In this document: one piece after another, positions 49,168 through 58,317 of the stretch
Position numbering within the stretch: the first letter of the stretch is position 1
Layout: each line of letters begins with the position of its first letter
From: an uncultured Collinsella sp.
GTDB taxonomy: Bacteria > Actinomycetota > Coriobacteriia > Coriobacteriales > Coriobacteriaceae
Assembly (NCBI GenBank): GCA_934621885.1
Contig: CAKTUH010000003.1
Span: 1-64,000 of the forward strand
Direction: 5' to 3'
Length of the DNA stretch: 64,000 nt
The notes under the pieces: generated by a model
What the model saw: only the letters and a program-made list of their open reading frames with translations
Told to the model about the DNA's origin: nothing
Databases searched by the model: none
Position numbers and translations under genes: made by a program

Positions 49168-50730
49168 ATGGCATTCGTTTCGCTCGCCATCATCGCGCTC
49201 GTGGCCTTTGCGAGTCCCTTTATCGCCTCGGCGATTCCTGGAAAGCCCGTTCCCGAGACGGTCTTTTTGCTCGTGTTCGGCGCGGTGCTAGGCCCGCATA
49301 TGCTCGGCGTCATTCATGTGGACGCCGAGGTCTCGCTCGTGTCCGAGCTCGGCTTGGCCTTTTTGTTCCTGCTCGCCGGCTTTGAGATCGACCCTAAGAA
49401 CATTACGGGTGTGGAGGGGCGCTATGGCTTGGCGACGTGGGTTGTCACGTTTGGCATCGCCTGGCTTGCCGTGCGCTTTACGCCGTGGTTCTCGGTCAGT
49501 CACTTCGACGGTATCGCCGTGACGCTCGCCTTGACCTCGACGGCGCTTGGAGCGCTCATGCCCATCTTGCGCGAGCGGTTGCTTGCCGGAACGCGCGTCG
49601 GTGATTCGATTCTCGCCTATGGTACGTGGGGCGAGCTCGGCCCCGTGCTCGCCATGTCGGTGCTGCTGTCTGCCCGTACGGGTATCGAGACGCTGCTGAT
49701 CTTGGGCCTGTTCGCCGTGGTGTGTGTGCTGCTTGCCGTGGTTCCCAGCCGCTCCAAACGCGTCGGCAGCCGCTTCTTTGCGTTTGTCGAGGAGCGCGCC
49801 GACACCACGTCGCAGACCTTCGTGCGCCTGACGGTGCTTATTTTGGTCACGCTCGTGGCGTTCTCGGCCATCTTTAGCCTTGATATCGTGTTGGGCGCTT
49901 TTGCCGCCGGCTTCGTCCTGCGCTATATCATCCCCGAGGGCAACCATACGCTCGAGACCAAGCTCGACGGCCTGGCCTACGGCTTTTTGATCCCGGTGTT
50001 CTTTACCGTGTCGGGCGCAAAGATCGATCTGACGGCCGTGGTGTCGCGCCCCGGGCTGCTCGCGGGCTTTATCGTGGCGTTGTTGATTATTCGTGCCGTA
50101 CCTATTCTTATTTCTATGAGCATTTGTCCTGCGACGCGCGATGTGTCGGCGTATGGCCGCATTACCGTGGCCCTGTACTGCACCACGGCGCTGCCGATTA
50201 TCGTTGCCGTGACGAGCGTGGCCGTCAACGCGGGTGCGCTGTCGCAAGATATTGCATCGGTCATGGTTGCCGCCGGCGCCATCACGGTATTCTTGATGCC
50301 GCTGCTCGCGCAGCTCTTCTATCGCGTGGTCGACGCCGCGCCGGTTGCCGCCGTGGCAGAAGTTGCCGAGCGCCCTGCCGAGGCACTCGATATCCTGCGT
50401 GCCCATCACGATTTGGCGAGTCTGCTCGCACGAGAGCACGAGCTGCTGACCTCGCATGGCCATGGTCGCGTATTCGAGGGCCTGCCTACGCTCGATACGA
50501 TTGCCGAGCGTCTTTCCGCCGAGGCGGCGAGCGGCCACATCGATGCCCGCATCGTGGACGCGGCGCACCTGCTTGCCGACAAGACCTATGGAGACGAGGT
50601 CGACCCGTCCGAGCTGACTCCGCGCGAGCGTCGCCGCCTGGAGCGCGCCAAGCTCGCCGTGCGCGAATACCGCCGCCGCATGCTGGAGCTCTATGCGAGC
50701 GATGAAGCCCAGGACGACGACGGTAAATAA
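49168..50730 (+). CDS. CPA2-type cation:proton antiporter
   Basis: 520 residues. About twelve membrane segments (residues 1-385), including the CPA2 blocks GPHMLGVIHVDAEVSLVSELGLAFLFLLAGFEID and TSTALGALMPILRERLLAGTRVGDSILAYGTWGELGPV, and AFAAGFVLRYIIPEG. A cytoplasmic C-terminal tail of 130 residues follows, without a TrkA-N domain, ending in basic helices (ERRRLERAKLAVREYRRRM). It would exchange Na+ or K+ for protons. It is divergent from purL and followed by a repeat block and the convergent SDR gene. AGAAAGG precedes the ATG. Confidence 0.88.
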   Translation: MAFVSLAIIALVAFASPFIASAIPGKPVPETVFLLVFGAVLGPHMLGVIHVDAEVSLVSELGLAFLFLLAGFEIDPKNITGVEGRYGLATWVVTFGIAWLAVRFTPWFSVSHFDGIAVTLALTSTALGALMPILRERLLAGTRVGDSILAYGTWGELGPVLAMSVLLSARTGIETLLILGLFAVVCVLLAVVPSRSKRVGSRFFAFVEERADTTSQTFVRLTVLILVTLVAFSAIFSLDIVLGAFAAGFVLRYIIPEGNHTLETKLDGLAYGFLIPVFFTVSGAKIDLTAVVSRPGLLAGFIVALLIIRAVPILISMSICPATRDVSAYGRITVALYCTTALPIIVAVTSVAVNAGALSQDIASVMVAAGAITVFLMPLLAQLFYRVVDAAPVAAVAEVAERPAEALDILRAHHDLASLLAREHELLTSHGHGRVFEGLPTLDTIAERLSAEAASGHIDARIVDAAHLLADKTYGDEVDPSELTPRERRRLERAKLAVREYRRRMLELYASDEAQDDDGK

Positions 50731-50738
50731 CGAGATGC

Positions 50739-50930
50739 TTCCCTAGGGGAAGGCGCGTCCCACTTTAAAGACCCGAAACGGGACGCAGTTTCCGCATTGG
50801 ACCCCATCGGGAAACCACATCCCAGAATGGACGCTCAGGGCGGGATGCAGTTTCCGCGAGAGGCTCGTTAGGGAAAGCGCATCCCATTCTGAGCCGGAAT
50901 TCTGGGACACGGCTTCCACTTCAAACAGAA
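50739..50930. repeat. Tandem imperfect palindromes (gggaNgcagtttcc family)
   Basis: Two 44-base units: gggacgcagtttcc (50780-50793)-N15-gggaaaccacatccc (50809-50823) and gggatgcagtttcc (50842-50855)-N15-gggaaagcgcatccc (50871-50885), with degenerate half units on both flanks (ggaaggcgcgtccc; gggacacggcttcc). The block fills the gap between the antiporter and SDR genes. No gene is seen here. Confidence 0.75.
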
Positions 50931-50931
50931 G

Positions 50932-50972
50932 AAGGCGCGCTGTCTGCGGTTGATGCAGGCAGCGCGCCTTTT
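50932..50972. terminator. Bidirectional terminator between antiporter and SDR genes
   Basis: aaggcgcgctg pairs with cagcgcgcctt around a loop that is itself partly complementary (tctgcggttgatgcagg), with TTTT after the right arm. Confidence 0.85.
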
Positions 50973-51015
50973 GCGCAAGACCCTGTTGAAGGTTGAGGCC
51001 GAAGCCTGCTACTCC

Positions 51016-51765
51016 TTAGGAGCGGGCTGCTCCGTCGACGGGGAGGATGGCGCCCGTGACATAGGAGGACATGTCGCTTGCCAGGAAGACGAAGGCGTTG
51101 GCGACGTCCTCGGGCTCGCCCATGCGACCGAGCGGAATAGTGGCGATGATGGGCTTGATGACCTCTTCGGGCAGGTTGGCGACCATATCGGTCTTGGTTA
51201 CGCCTGGGGCAACGGCGTTGACGCGGATGCCCATGGGGGCGAGCTCGCGCGAGAGCGACTGGACCATGCCGTTGACGGCAAACTTGGACGTGGGGTAACC
51301 GACGCCGGAGGGCTGGCCGTACTTGGCGACCATCGAGCTTGTGGTAGTGATGGTGCCGCCGTGGCCGGCCTCGGTCATAATCTTGGCGGCAGCCTGGTGA
51401 CCGTTAAAGACGGCGACGACGTTAAGGTCCATAACCTTGGCGAACTCCTCGGCCGTGTAGTCCAAAAGGGGTGAGCGCTGGGAGATGCCAGCGTTGTTGA
51501 CGACCGTGTCCAGGCCGCCCATGTCGGCGGCTGCCTGGGTAAAGGCCTCGGTTACGGCCTCGAGCGAGGTGAGGTCGCAGGAACGGCCCCAGATCTTGGC
51601 CTCGGGATAGGCTGCGGTCAGCTTCTCAACGGCGGCGTCGGCGGTCTCCTGGCGAGAGCCAAAGACGGTGACGGCAGCGCCTTCCTCAATAAAACGGCAG
51701 GCGATGGCATAGCCGATACCGCGCGTGCCTCCGGTGATGATTGCTTTCTTACCCTCGAGCAACAT
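51016..51765 (-). CDS. SDR-family oxidoreductase (FabG/HSDH type)
   Basis: 249 residues of the classical short-chain dehydrogenase type: IITGGTRGIGYAIA (TGxxxGIG), CDLT, NNAG, the catalytic Ser in TTTSSM, Tyr and Lys in YPTSK, and APGVTKTDM. It could reduce a 3-oxoacyl group, a sugar or a steroid. In gut Coriobacteria, SDR enzymes of this size include bile-acid hydroxysteroid dehydrogenases, but the sequence alone does not tell which; it does not resemble the 7-beta type of Collinsella, which starts differently. AATGGAGG precedes the ATG. It stands alone between terminators. Confidence 0.88.
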   Translation of the reverse strand: MLLEGKKAIITGGTRGIGYAIACRFIEEGAAVTVFGSRQETADAAVEKLTAAYPEAKIWGRSCDLTSLEAVTEAFTQAAADMGGLDTVVNNAGISQRSPLLDYTAEEFAKVMDLNVVAVFNGHQAAAKIMTEAGHGGTITTTSSMVAKYGQPSGVGYPTSKFAVNGMVQSLSRELAPMGIRVNAVAPGVTKTDMVANLPEEVIKPIIATIPLGRMGEPEDVANAFVFLASDMSSYVTGAILPVDGAARS

Positions 51766-51923
51766 GGTGCCTCCATTCTTCGGGGGTGTGGACATACGCA
51801 GCACATCATAGTGGCGGTCCAAAACGAGCACGTTCGCTTGTCGGTGAGCGGTACCCCCGGTTGTCAATGAGCGGTCGAGTTGTTCAAACGTAAGCCACGC
51901 CAATGTGCTCCCAGCGCGCAAAC

Positions 51924-51955
51924 AAAAAGCTCCCGTCCAAGACCGGACGGGAGCC
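51924..51955 (-). terminator. Terminator of hom
   Basis: On the minus strand, gctcccgtccggtc pairs with gacgggagc and is followed by TTTTTG, about 33 bases after the hom stop codon. Confidence 0.85.
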
Positions 51956-51988
51956 CATCAACATATATGTCGTATGGCGAGAACCGAA

Positions 51989-53332
51989 CTAGTTGGCCAT
52001 AACGCCTTCGGTCCAGGCCTCGACGTCCTCAATGCGCAGGACGTTTGCAACCTCGGCCACGCAGTCGACGCCTGCAAGCTCGGCGGCGGCAGCCTGGACG
52101 TCCTTCTCGAGCGCGCGGTGCGTCAGGAAGATGACCGAGCAGGTGTCGGTGACGCCCGACTTGCCATCCTCGACCTGGTTGATGAGCGAGATCGAGATGT
52201 TGTGCTTGGCGAAGATATCGACCGTCTCGGACAGGGCGCCCACGCGGTCGGCAACCTTCAGGCGCACATAGTACTTGGTCTGGAGCTCGTCCATGGGCTT
52301 AAAGGCGAGGTTGTGACCGTAGGGCTCGATCTCGGGCAGCGGTGCCACGCCGCGGCTGATCTGCTCGGAGAGCGACAGGATATCGCCCACGACGGCGCTC
52401 GCGGTGGGGAAGGAGCCTGCGCCGGCACCGTAGAACATGGTCTCGCCCACAGCGTCGCCCACCACGTAGACGGCGTTCATGGCGCCGTTGACCTTGGCGA
52501 GCATGTGGTCGGCAGGGATCAGCGTGGGGTGCACGCGGACGTCGACACCGGCATCGGTGTTGCGGGCGATGCCCAGCAGCTTGATGGTGTAGCCGAGCTC
52601 GCGGGCCTGGGCGATGTCCTCGGCGCCGATGGTGCGGATACCCTGCTGGTAGACGTCATCGGTGGTCACGCGGGTGCCAAAGCCGATGGAGGCGAGGATG
52701 GCCGTCTTGCTGGCGGCATCGAAGCCGTCGACGTCGGCGGACGGGTCGGCCTCGGCGTAGCCCTTGGCCTGGGCGTCGGCGAGCACGTCAGCGTAATCGG
52801 CGCCCTCGGCGTCCATGCGCGACAGGATGTAGTTGGTGGTGCCGTTGAGGATGCCTGCGATGGTCAGGATCTTGTTGCCCACCAGGTCGTGCTCGAGCGT
52901 GCTGACGATGGGGATACCGCCGCCGCAGCTGGCCTCACATTTGATCTGCACGCCGCACTCACGCGCCTTCTCGGCGAGTGTCTCGACGTGACGGCCGAGC
53001 AGGGCCTTGTTGGCGGAGACGACGTGCTTGCCGTTCTCAAAGGCCGTGGTAAAGATCTCGGTCGCGGGGTGCTCGCCGCCGATCAGCTCGACGACGATGT
53101 CGACGGCGGGGTCGGTGACGACGTCGTGCCAGTCGCTCGTAAAGGCCTCGCGCTCAATACCGGCGGCTTCGGCCTGCTCCCAGGCAAGCGCGCAGGCGCG
53201 GGTCAGCTTAAGGTCGATGCCGTAGGCGGCCAGGTACTCATCGTGGTGGCTCTTGATCAGACGAGCCACGCCGCCGCCGACGGTTCCCAGACCGATCAGG
53301 CCGACGTTCACGGTGCGCAGGGGTTCGCTCAT
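51989..53332 (-). CDS. hom: Homoserine dehydrogenase with ACT domain
   Basis: 447 residues. The NAD(P)-binding N-terminus has VGLIGLGTVGGGVARLI; the catalytic domain has ANKALLGRH, KCEASCGGGIPIVSTLEHDL (with the family's Glu), GILNGTTNYILSRM and DPSADVDGFDAASKTAILASIGFG (Asp/Lys). The C-terminal ACT domain (about 355-430, YVRLKVADRVGALSETVDIFAKHNISI) allows feedback control by threonine. It reduces aspartate semialdehyde to homoserine for threonine and methionine. It is the standard Gram-positive form. GAAGGAGC precedes the ATG. No thrB or thrC gene follows. Confidence 0.96.
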   Translation of the reverse strand: MSEPLRTVNVGLIGLGTVGGGVARLIKSHHDEYLAAYGIDLKLTRACALAWEQAEAAGIEREAFTSDWHDVVTDPAVDIVVELIGGEHPATEIFTTAFENGKHVVSANKALLGRHVETLAEKARECGVQIKCEASCGGGIPIVSTLEHDLVGNKILTIAGILNGTTNYILSRMDAEGADYADVLADAQAKGYAEADPSADVDGFDAASKTAILASIGFGTRVTTDDVYQQGIRTIGAEDIAQARELGYTIKLLGIARNTDAGVDVRVHPTLIPADHMLAKVNGAMNAVYVVGDAVGETMFYGAGAGSFPTASAVVGDILSLSEQISRGVAPLPEIEPYGHNLAFKPMDELQTKYYVRLKVADRVGALSETVDIFAKHNISISLINQVEDGKSGVTDTCSVIFLTHRALEKDVQAAAAELAGVDCVAEVANVLRIEDVEAWTEGVMAN

Positions 53333-53581
53333 AGATAGCTCCTTCGTGCATCTGTATGGATGATTGACCAGTTAAGGTTGAGTGCATTCTAGCGTGAACC
53401 GAGGGCGCGTGCTCGCCAGGCAACAGGAGCCGCACAAAACGCTACCCCCGAAACGCTGCGGAAACATTGGAAACACGCTCGCTACAAACGAAGTTCCGTA
53501 ACAAACTGTCAACGTTTGAACCATAAGGTTTGCCCTGTACCGCAAGACGGCCGCACCGCGGCCAGCGAAAAGGGGGACACC

Positions 53582-54748
53582 ATGTTCAACATCAACAGCA
53601 CGCTCAGCCGTAGGAACTTCCTCGCCGGCGCCGCCGCGCTCGGTAGCACCGTCGCGCTTGCCGGTTGTTCGTCGGGTGGCTCGGATGGCGGCTCCGCCGA
53701 TGAAGACGGCGCATTCAAGATCGGTGTCATCGGCCCTCTGACCGGTGCCGCGGCAACCTATGGCGTCTCGGTCGAGAAGGGCGCCAAGCTTGCCGTCAAG
53801 GATTTCTCGACCAAGGACCTCAAGCTCTCGCTTAAGTCCGAGGACGACGTCGCCGACGGCGAGAAGGCCATCAACGCCTTCAATACCCTGTGCGACTGGG
53901 GCATGCAGGCGCTCGTCGGCCCCGTCACCACCGGTGCCGCCGTCGCCGTCTCGGGCGAGATTGTCGACGACATGCTCATGGTCACGCCTTCTGCCTCGTC
54001 GCTCGACGTCACCAAGGACAAGACCACGGTCTTCCAGGTCTGCTTCACCGATCCCACCATGGGCACGAGCGCCGCGAAGTTCTTGGCCGAGAAGTATGCG
54101 GACGCCAAGATCGCCCTGTTCTATAACTCCGGCGATACGTACAGCTCGGGCGTTGCCGACGCCTTTGCCGAGCAGGCCAAGGCATCCAAGCTCGACATCG
54201 TCGATATCGAGACCTTTAAGGACGACTCTTCCACGAGCTTTACCAACCAGCTCACCAAGGCCAAGGAGGCCGGCGCCACGCTTATCTTTGCCCCGATCTA
54301 TTACACGCCGGCGTCCGTCCTGCTCAAGAACGCCAAGGACATGGGCTACGACATGACGCTCATGGGCACCGACGGCATGGACGGTCTGCTCTCCGTTGAG
54401 GGCTTCGATACCTCCCTTGCCGAGGGCGTGCTGCTCATGACCCCGTTCTCCGCCGACGACGAGAAGAATGCCGACTTCGTCAAGGCCTACAAGGAGGAGT
54501 ACGACGAGACCCCCAACCAGTTTGCCGCCGACGCCTACGACTGCGTCCACGCGATCGCCGAGGCTATCGACAAGGCCGGCATCGACACGACGGCAGACGG
54601 TGCCGACATTGCCGCCGACCTTGCCAAGGCCATGCGCAAGATTAAGATCGATGGCCTGACCGGCGAGCTCACCTGGAACGACGAGGGCCAGGTCGAGAAG
54701 CCCGCTACGGCCTATGTGATTCAGGACGGCAAGTACATCGCCGCCTAA
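53582..54748 (+). CDS. livJ: Branched-chain amino acid ABC transporter, substrate-binding lipoprotein 1
   Basis: 388 residues. A Tat-like lipoprotein signal (SRRNFLAGAAALGSTVALAGC, lipobox LAGC at about 26-29) precedes a type 1 periplasmic-binding fold (FKIGVIGPLTGAAATYGVSVEKGAKLAVKDF, LVGPVTTGAAVAVSGEI, FQVCFTDPTMGTSAAKF, LALFYNSGDTYSSGVADAF and DYMTLMGTDGMDGLL-like). It captures a branched-chain amino acid or analogue outside the cell. It is the first of two tandem binding-protein genes ahead of livHMGF. AAGGGGG precedes the ATG. A separate AT-rich promoter region lies before the second copy, so the two may be made at different levels. Confidence 0.92.
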   Translation: MFNINSTLSRRNFLAGAAALGSTVALAGCSSGGSDGGSADEDGAFKIGVIGPLTGAAATYGVSVEKGAKLAVKDFSTKDLKLSLKSEDDVADGEKAINAFNTLCDWGMQALVGPVTTGAAVAVSGEIVDDMLMVTPSASSLDVTKDKTTVFQVCFTDPTMGTSAAKFLAEKYADAKIALFYNSGDTYSSGVADAFAEQAKASKLDIVDIETFKDDSSTSFTNQLTKAKEAGATLIFAPIYYTPASVLLKNAKDMGYDMTLMGTDGMDGLLSVEGFDTSLAEGVLLMTPFSADDEKNADFVKAYKEEYDETPNQFAADAYDCVHAIAEAIDKAGIDTTADGADIAADLAKAMRKIKIDGLTGELTWNDEGQVEKPATAYVIQDGKYIAA

Positions 54749-55019
54749 GAGCGTATAAAACGCAACCGGTGAGGCTCCTTTATTCAGGGCGAGGACGCTT
54801 GTAACAGAATGGAAACATTACTTTTACACAATAAAGTGGCAGACCTGCATAAAGCGGTAAAAATACGCAGAAATATGGATAAAAGGACAAACCGAAAGAA
54901 AAGTTGAAATAATCGCCACTTTTCTTAACTAAAGCGTCTACTATTTTGCGAACGCCGAACACGGCGAAGGATGGCCTGTCGGGTAATCGAAACCCGACGA
55001 GATTTGAGAGGAGAGCCGC
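54749..55019 (+). promoter_or_regulatory. AT-rich promoter region of the second livJ-type gene
   Basis: 271 bases, much richer in A and T than the genes around it. A candidate -10 tactat (about 54938) lies near 54930-54945, followed by small hairpins (cgccgaacacggcg around 54954-54967 and gtcgggtaatcgaaacccgac at 54978-54998) in the leader. The leader hairpins are close to the GAGAGGAG start signal and could affect translation. A separate promoter for the second binding protein is inferred. Confidence 0.45.
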
Positions 55020-56207
55020 ATGTCGAGCCTCACCGGTAAGTCATTGAACCCTGTTATGAATCGCAGGAGCGTTATCGCGAGCGCAGCAGGTCTGGGGGCG
55101 ATGTCTATTCTAGCTGGCTGCTCCTCCAACGGCGGCGATAGCGGTTCCGCTTCGAGCGACGCTTCGTTTAAGATCGGTACCATCGGCCCGCTGACCGGTG
55201 CAAATGCCTCCTATGGCAAGTCCGTTACTCAGGCCGTTGAGCTTGGCTGCAAGGATTTCTCCACCAAGGAGCTTCCGCTTGCCAGCAAGGCCGAGGACGA
55301 TCAGGCCGACGGCGAGAAGGCCGTCAACGCCTTTAATAATCTTCTGGACTGGGGTATGCAGGCCCTCGTCGGCCCGACCACCACGGGCGCATCGGTTGCC
55401 GTTGCAGCCGAGTGCGGCAAGGACCCCGAGACGTTCATGATCACCCCGTCCGCGTCTTCCGAGGACGTCACCAAGGGCAAGGATTGCGTCTTCCAGGTTT
55501 GCTTTACCGACCCCAACCAGGGCGTCAACGCTGCCAAGTTCCTGGCCGAGAAGTATGCGGACGAGAAGTTCGTTCTGTTCTATAACTCTGGCGATGCCTA
55601 TTCTTCGGGTATTGCCGATGCCTTTAAGGCCCAGGCCGCTGAGTCCAAGCTCGAGATCGTCGACGAGGAGACCTTTAAGGACGACTCCTCCACGAGCTTT
55701 ACCAACCAGCTGACCAAGGCCAAGCAGGCCGGCGCCACCATGATCTTCGCGCCGATCTATTACACGCCGGCGTCCGTCCTGCTCAAGAACGCTAAGGACA
55801 TGGGCTACGACGTCAAGATGATGGGCTGCGACGGCATGGACGGCATCTTGGGCGTGGAGGGCTTCGACACCTCCCTTGCCGAGGGGCTGCTGCTCATGAC
55901 CCCGTTCTCCGCCGACGACGAGAAGAACGCCGATTTCGTCAACGCTTACAAGGATAAGTATGGCGATACCCCCGACCAGTTTGCCGCCGACGCCTACGAC
56001 GGCGTGCATGCTGTGGTCGAGGCTCTCAAGGAGGCCGGTCTGGGTGTCGACGCCGACCCCACCGAGGTCGCCGAGAAGCTGCCCGAGGCTATGCTCAAGA
56101 TCACCGTTGACGGTCTGACCGGCAAGCTTTCCTGGAACGACAAGGGCCAGGTCCAGAAGGACCCGACGGCGTACGTCATCACCGACGGCAAGTACGTACA
56201 GGCCTAG
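55020..56207 (+). CDS. livJ: Branched-chain amino acid ABC transporter, substrate-binding lipoprotein 2
   Basis: 395 residues, close paralogue of the preceding binding protein, with the same length and blocks (FKIGTIGPLTGANASYGKSV, LVGPTTTGASVAVAAECG, FQVCFTDPNQGVNAAKF, VLFYNSGDAYSSGIADAF, YTPASVLLKNAKDMGYDV). Signal MNRRSVIASAAGLGAMSILAGC again has a twin arginine and a lipobox LAGC. Long stretches of the two genes are identical at the DNA level, including third codon positions, pointing to recent duplication or gene conversion. Ligand-contact regions near the N-terminal lobe differ (AATYGVS against NASYGKS), so the ligands may differ. GAGAGGAGAG precedes the ATG. Confidence 0.92.
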   Translation: MSSLTGKSLNPVMNRRSVIASAAGLGAMSILAGCSSNGGDSGSASSDASFKIGTIGPLTGANASYGKSVTQAVELGCKDFSTKELPLASKAEDDQADGEKAVNAFNNLLDWGMQALVGPTTTGASVAVAAECGKDPETFMITPSASSEDVTKGKDCVFQVCFTDPNQGVNAAKFLAEKYADEKFVLFYNSGDAYSSGIADAFKAQAAESKLEIVDEETFKDDSSTSFTNQLTKAKQAGATMIFAPIYYTPASVLLKNAKDMGYDVKMMGCDGMDGILGVEGFDTSLAEGLLLMTPFSADDEKNADFVNAYKDKYGDTPDQFAADAYDGVHAVVEALKEAGLGVDADPTEVAEKLPEAMLKITVDGLTGKLSWNDKGQVQKDPTAYVITDGKYVQA

Positions 56208-56346
56208 TAGGCCGCCTTACATAGAGCGGTTTTGATCCCAAGCAGGGGAGGTTTTGGCCTTCCCTGCTTGCTTGGTATCTAGGGACGATGTAACGTCCCT
56301 GTTTCGTACATCAACTGGAAACCTATTCGAAAGGGGGATGTGGAAC

Positions 56347-57228
56347 ATGACGGTCTTTATCCAATACCTGGTCAACGGCCTGTCCATGGGCAGCGTCTAC
56401 GCCATCATCGCGTTGGGCTACACCATGGTCTACGGTATCGCCAAGATGCTGAACTTCGCTCACGGCGACGTCATCATGGTCGGTGCCTATGTCTCGTTCT
56501 GCGCCACGTCGTATCTCGGCCTCCCGGGCTGGGCATCTGTAATTCTCTCTTGTGCGGTCTGCACGGTTCTGGGTGTTCTCATCGAGGGCCTCGCCTACAA
56601 GCCGCTGCGTCAGGCGGGCCCGCTGGCCGTTCTGATCACGGCTATCGGCGTGTCCTACTTCCTGCAGAATGCCGCGCAGCTCCTGTGGGGCGCCACGCCC
56701 AAGAACTTTACTTCGCTCGTCACCTTCCCGGTGCCGGAGTTCTTGGCCAAGTACAACGTGAGCGCCGTCTCGCTCGTCACCATCGTCGCCTGCCTGGTTA
56801 TCATGGCCGGCCTGGTGTTCTTTACGGGTAAGACCAAGATGGGTAAGGCCATGCGCGCCGTGTCCGAGGACAAGGCCGCCGCTCAGCTCATGGGCATCAA
56901 CGTCAACCGCACCATCTCGATGACGTTTGCCATCGGCTCTGCCCTTGCCGCCATCGCCGGCGTGCTGCTGTGCTCCTACTCGCCGGTGCTGCAGCCCACC
57001 ACGGGCGCCATGCCTGGCATCAAGGCCTTCGACGCTGCCGTTTTCGGTGGCATCGGCTCCATCCCCGGTGCCTTTGTCGGTGGCATCCTCATCGGCATCA
57101 TCGAGGCGATGGCGCAGGCCTATATTTCCACGAGCCTTGCCAACTCCATCGTCTTTGGTGTTTTGATCATCGTCCTGCTCGTCAAGCCTGCCGGCCTCTT
57201 GGGCAAGTACGTCCCCGAGAAGGTGTAG
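56347..57228 (+). CDS. livH: Branched-chain amino acid ABC transporter permease LivH
   Basis: 293 residues, about eight membrane segments: IQYLVNGLSMGSVYAIIALGYTMVYGIAKMLNFAHGDVIM is the LivH hallmark, and FGGIGSIPGAFVGGILIGIIEA near the end is the family's cytoplasmic-loop EAA-like block. It forms half of the membrane channel with LivM. The start MTVFIQYLVNG follows GGGGGATG; an upstream ATG at 56254 has no family match. It belongs to the livJ-livJ-livH-livM-livG-livF run. Confidence 0.94.
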   Translation: MTVFIQYLVNGLSMGSVYAIIALGYTMVYGIAKMLNFAHGDVIMVGAYVSFCATSYLGLPGWASVILSCAVCTVLGVLIEGLAYKPLRQAGPLAVLITAIGVSYFLQNAAQLLWGATPKNFTSLVTFPVPEFLAKYNVSAVSLVTIVACLVIMAGLVFFTGKTKMGKAMRAVSEDKAAAQLMGINVNRTISMTFAIGSALAAIAGVLLCSYSPVLQPTTGAMPGIKAFDAAVFGGIGSIPGAFVGGILIGIIEAMAQAYISTSLANSIVFGVLIIVLLVKPAGLLGKYVPEKV

Positions 57229-57237
57229 GTGAGCGTT

Positions 57238-58317
57238 ATGAAGTTTCTTAAAGACAAGCAGACGCGTCACGACTTTGTTACGTACGCCATGTGCCTTGTG
57301 GCGTTCGCCATCGTGTTCTTTATGCAGTCCAACCACATGATTCCGCGCATGATCGCCGGTCAGCTGGTTCCCATCACGGCCTATATCGTCATGGCCATCT
57401 CCCTTAACCTCGTCGTCGGCATCGCGGGCGACCTGTCGCTGGGCCATGCAGGCTTTATGAGTGTCGGTGCCTATACGGGCATCGTCACCGCGGTCGCCCT
57501 CGAGAGCGCCGTTCCCTCCGATCCTGTGCGCCTCATCGTCAGCATCGTGGTCGGCGCCATCGCTGCTGCCATCCTGGGCTTCTTGATCGGTATCCCGGTC
57601 CTGCGCCTGAGCGGCGACTATCTGGCCATCGTGACCCTGGCTTTTGGCGAGATCATCAAAGAGATCGTCACCTGCCTTATCGTGGGCGTCGACTCCCGTG
57701 GCCTGCATGTGATCTTTAACATCACGGGTAACTCTACGATCGACGACCTGCACCTGCTCGAGGACGGCACCGCCATCATCAAGGGCGCCCAGGGCGCCTC
57801 GGGTGTGTCGACGTACTCGACCTTCATCGCCGGTGCCATCCTGGTCATGGTCGCACTCGTGATCGTACTCAACCTGGTCCGCAGCCGTACCGGCCGTGCC
57901 ATTATGGCCGTGCGCGATAACAAGATCGCTGCCGAGTCCGTAGGCATCTCCGTCACCGAGTACCGCATGATCGCCTTCGTGGTTTCCGCTGCCCTCGCCG
58001 GTGCTGCCGGAGCCCTCTTCGGCGGCAACTTCTCGCAGCTCTCCGCCACCAAGTTCGACTTCAACACGTCCATCCTCATTCTGGTGTTCGTGGTCCTGGG
58101 CGGCCTGGGCAACATGCGCGGCTCCGTTATCGCTGCGGCACTGCTCACGGTGCTTCCCGAGCTGCTCCGTCAGTTCTCGGACTACCGCATGCTCATCTAC
58201 GCTATCGTGCTGATCCTGGTCATGATCTTTACCAACAACCCGCAGCTCAAGGCGTTCTTCGCACGCATTAAGGACCGCTTTGCTTCCAAGAAGGAGGTGG
58301 CAGCCGATGCCCAGTAA
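57238..58317 (+). CDS. livM: Branched-chain amino acid ABC transporter permease LivM
   Basis: 359 residues, about nine to ten membrane segments. LGHAGFMSVGAYTGI, LSGDYLAIVTLAFGEIIK and GGLGNMRGSVIAAALLTVLPELL are the LivM marks. It pairs with LivH. The ATG at 57238 has AGGTGAG seven bases upstream; a GTG at 57229 is an alternative. The gene follows livH directly and overlaps livG by 11 bases. Confidence 0.94.
   Translation: MKFLKDKQTRHDFVTYAMCLVAFAIVFFMQSNHMIPRMIAGQLVPITAYIVMAISLNLVVGIAGDLSLGHAGFMSVGAYTGIVTAVALESAVPSDPVRLIVSIVVGAIAAAILGFLIGIPVLRLSGDYLAIVTLAFGEIIKEIVTCLIVGVDSRGLHVIFNITGNSTIDDLHLLEDGTAIIKGAQGASGVSTYSTFIAGAILVMVALVIVLNLVRSRTGRAIMAVRDNKIAAESVGISVTEYRMIAFVVSAALAGAAGALFGGNFSQLSATKFDFNTSILILVFVVLGGLGNMRGSVIAAALLTVLPELLRQFSDYRMLIYAIVLILVMIFTNNPQLKAFFARIKDRFASKKEVAADAQ

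Noticed and set aside
50739..50930. Possible CRISPR or attachment-site array.
   Set aside because: The units are palindromic with 15-base internal spacers that pair poorly; no integrase or cas gene is present.
51016..51765. Naming the SDR gene as a 7-beta-hydroxysteroid dehydrogenase.
   Set aside because: The sequence starts and core differ from the Collinsella 7-beta enzyme as I remember it; only the SDR family can be supported.
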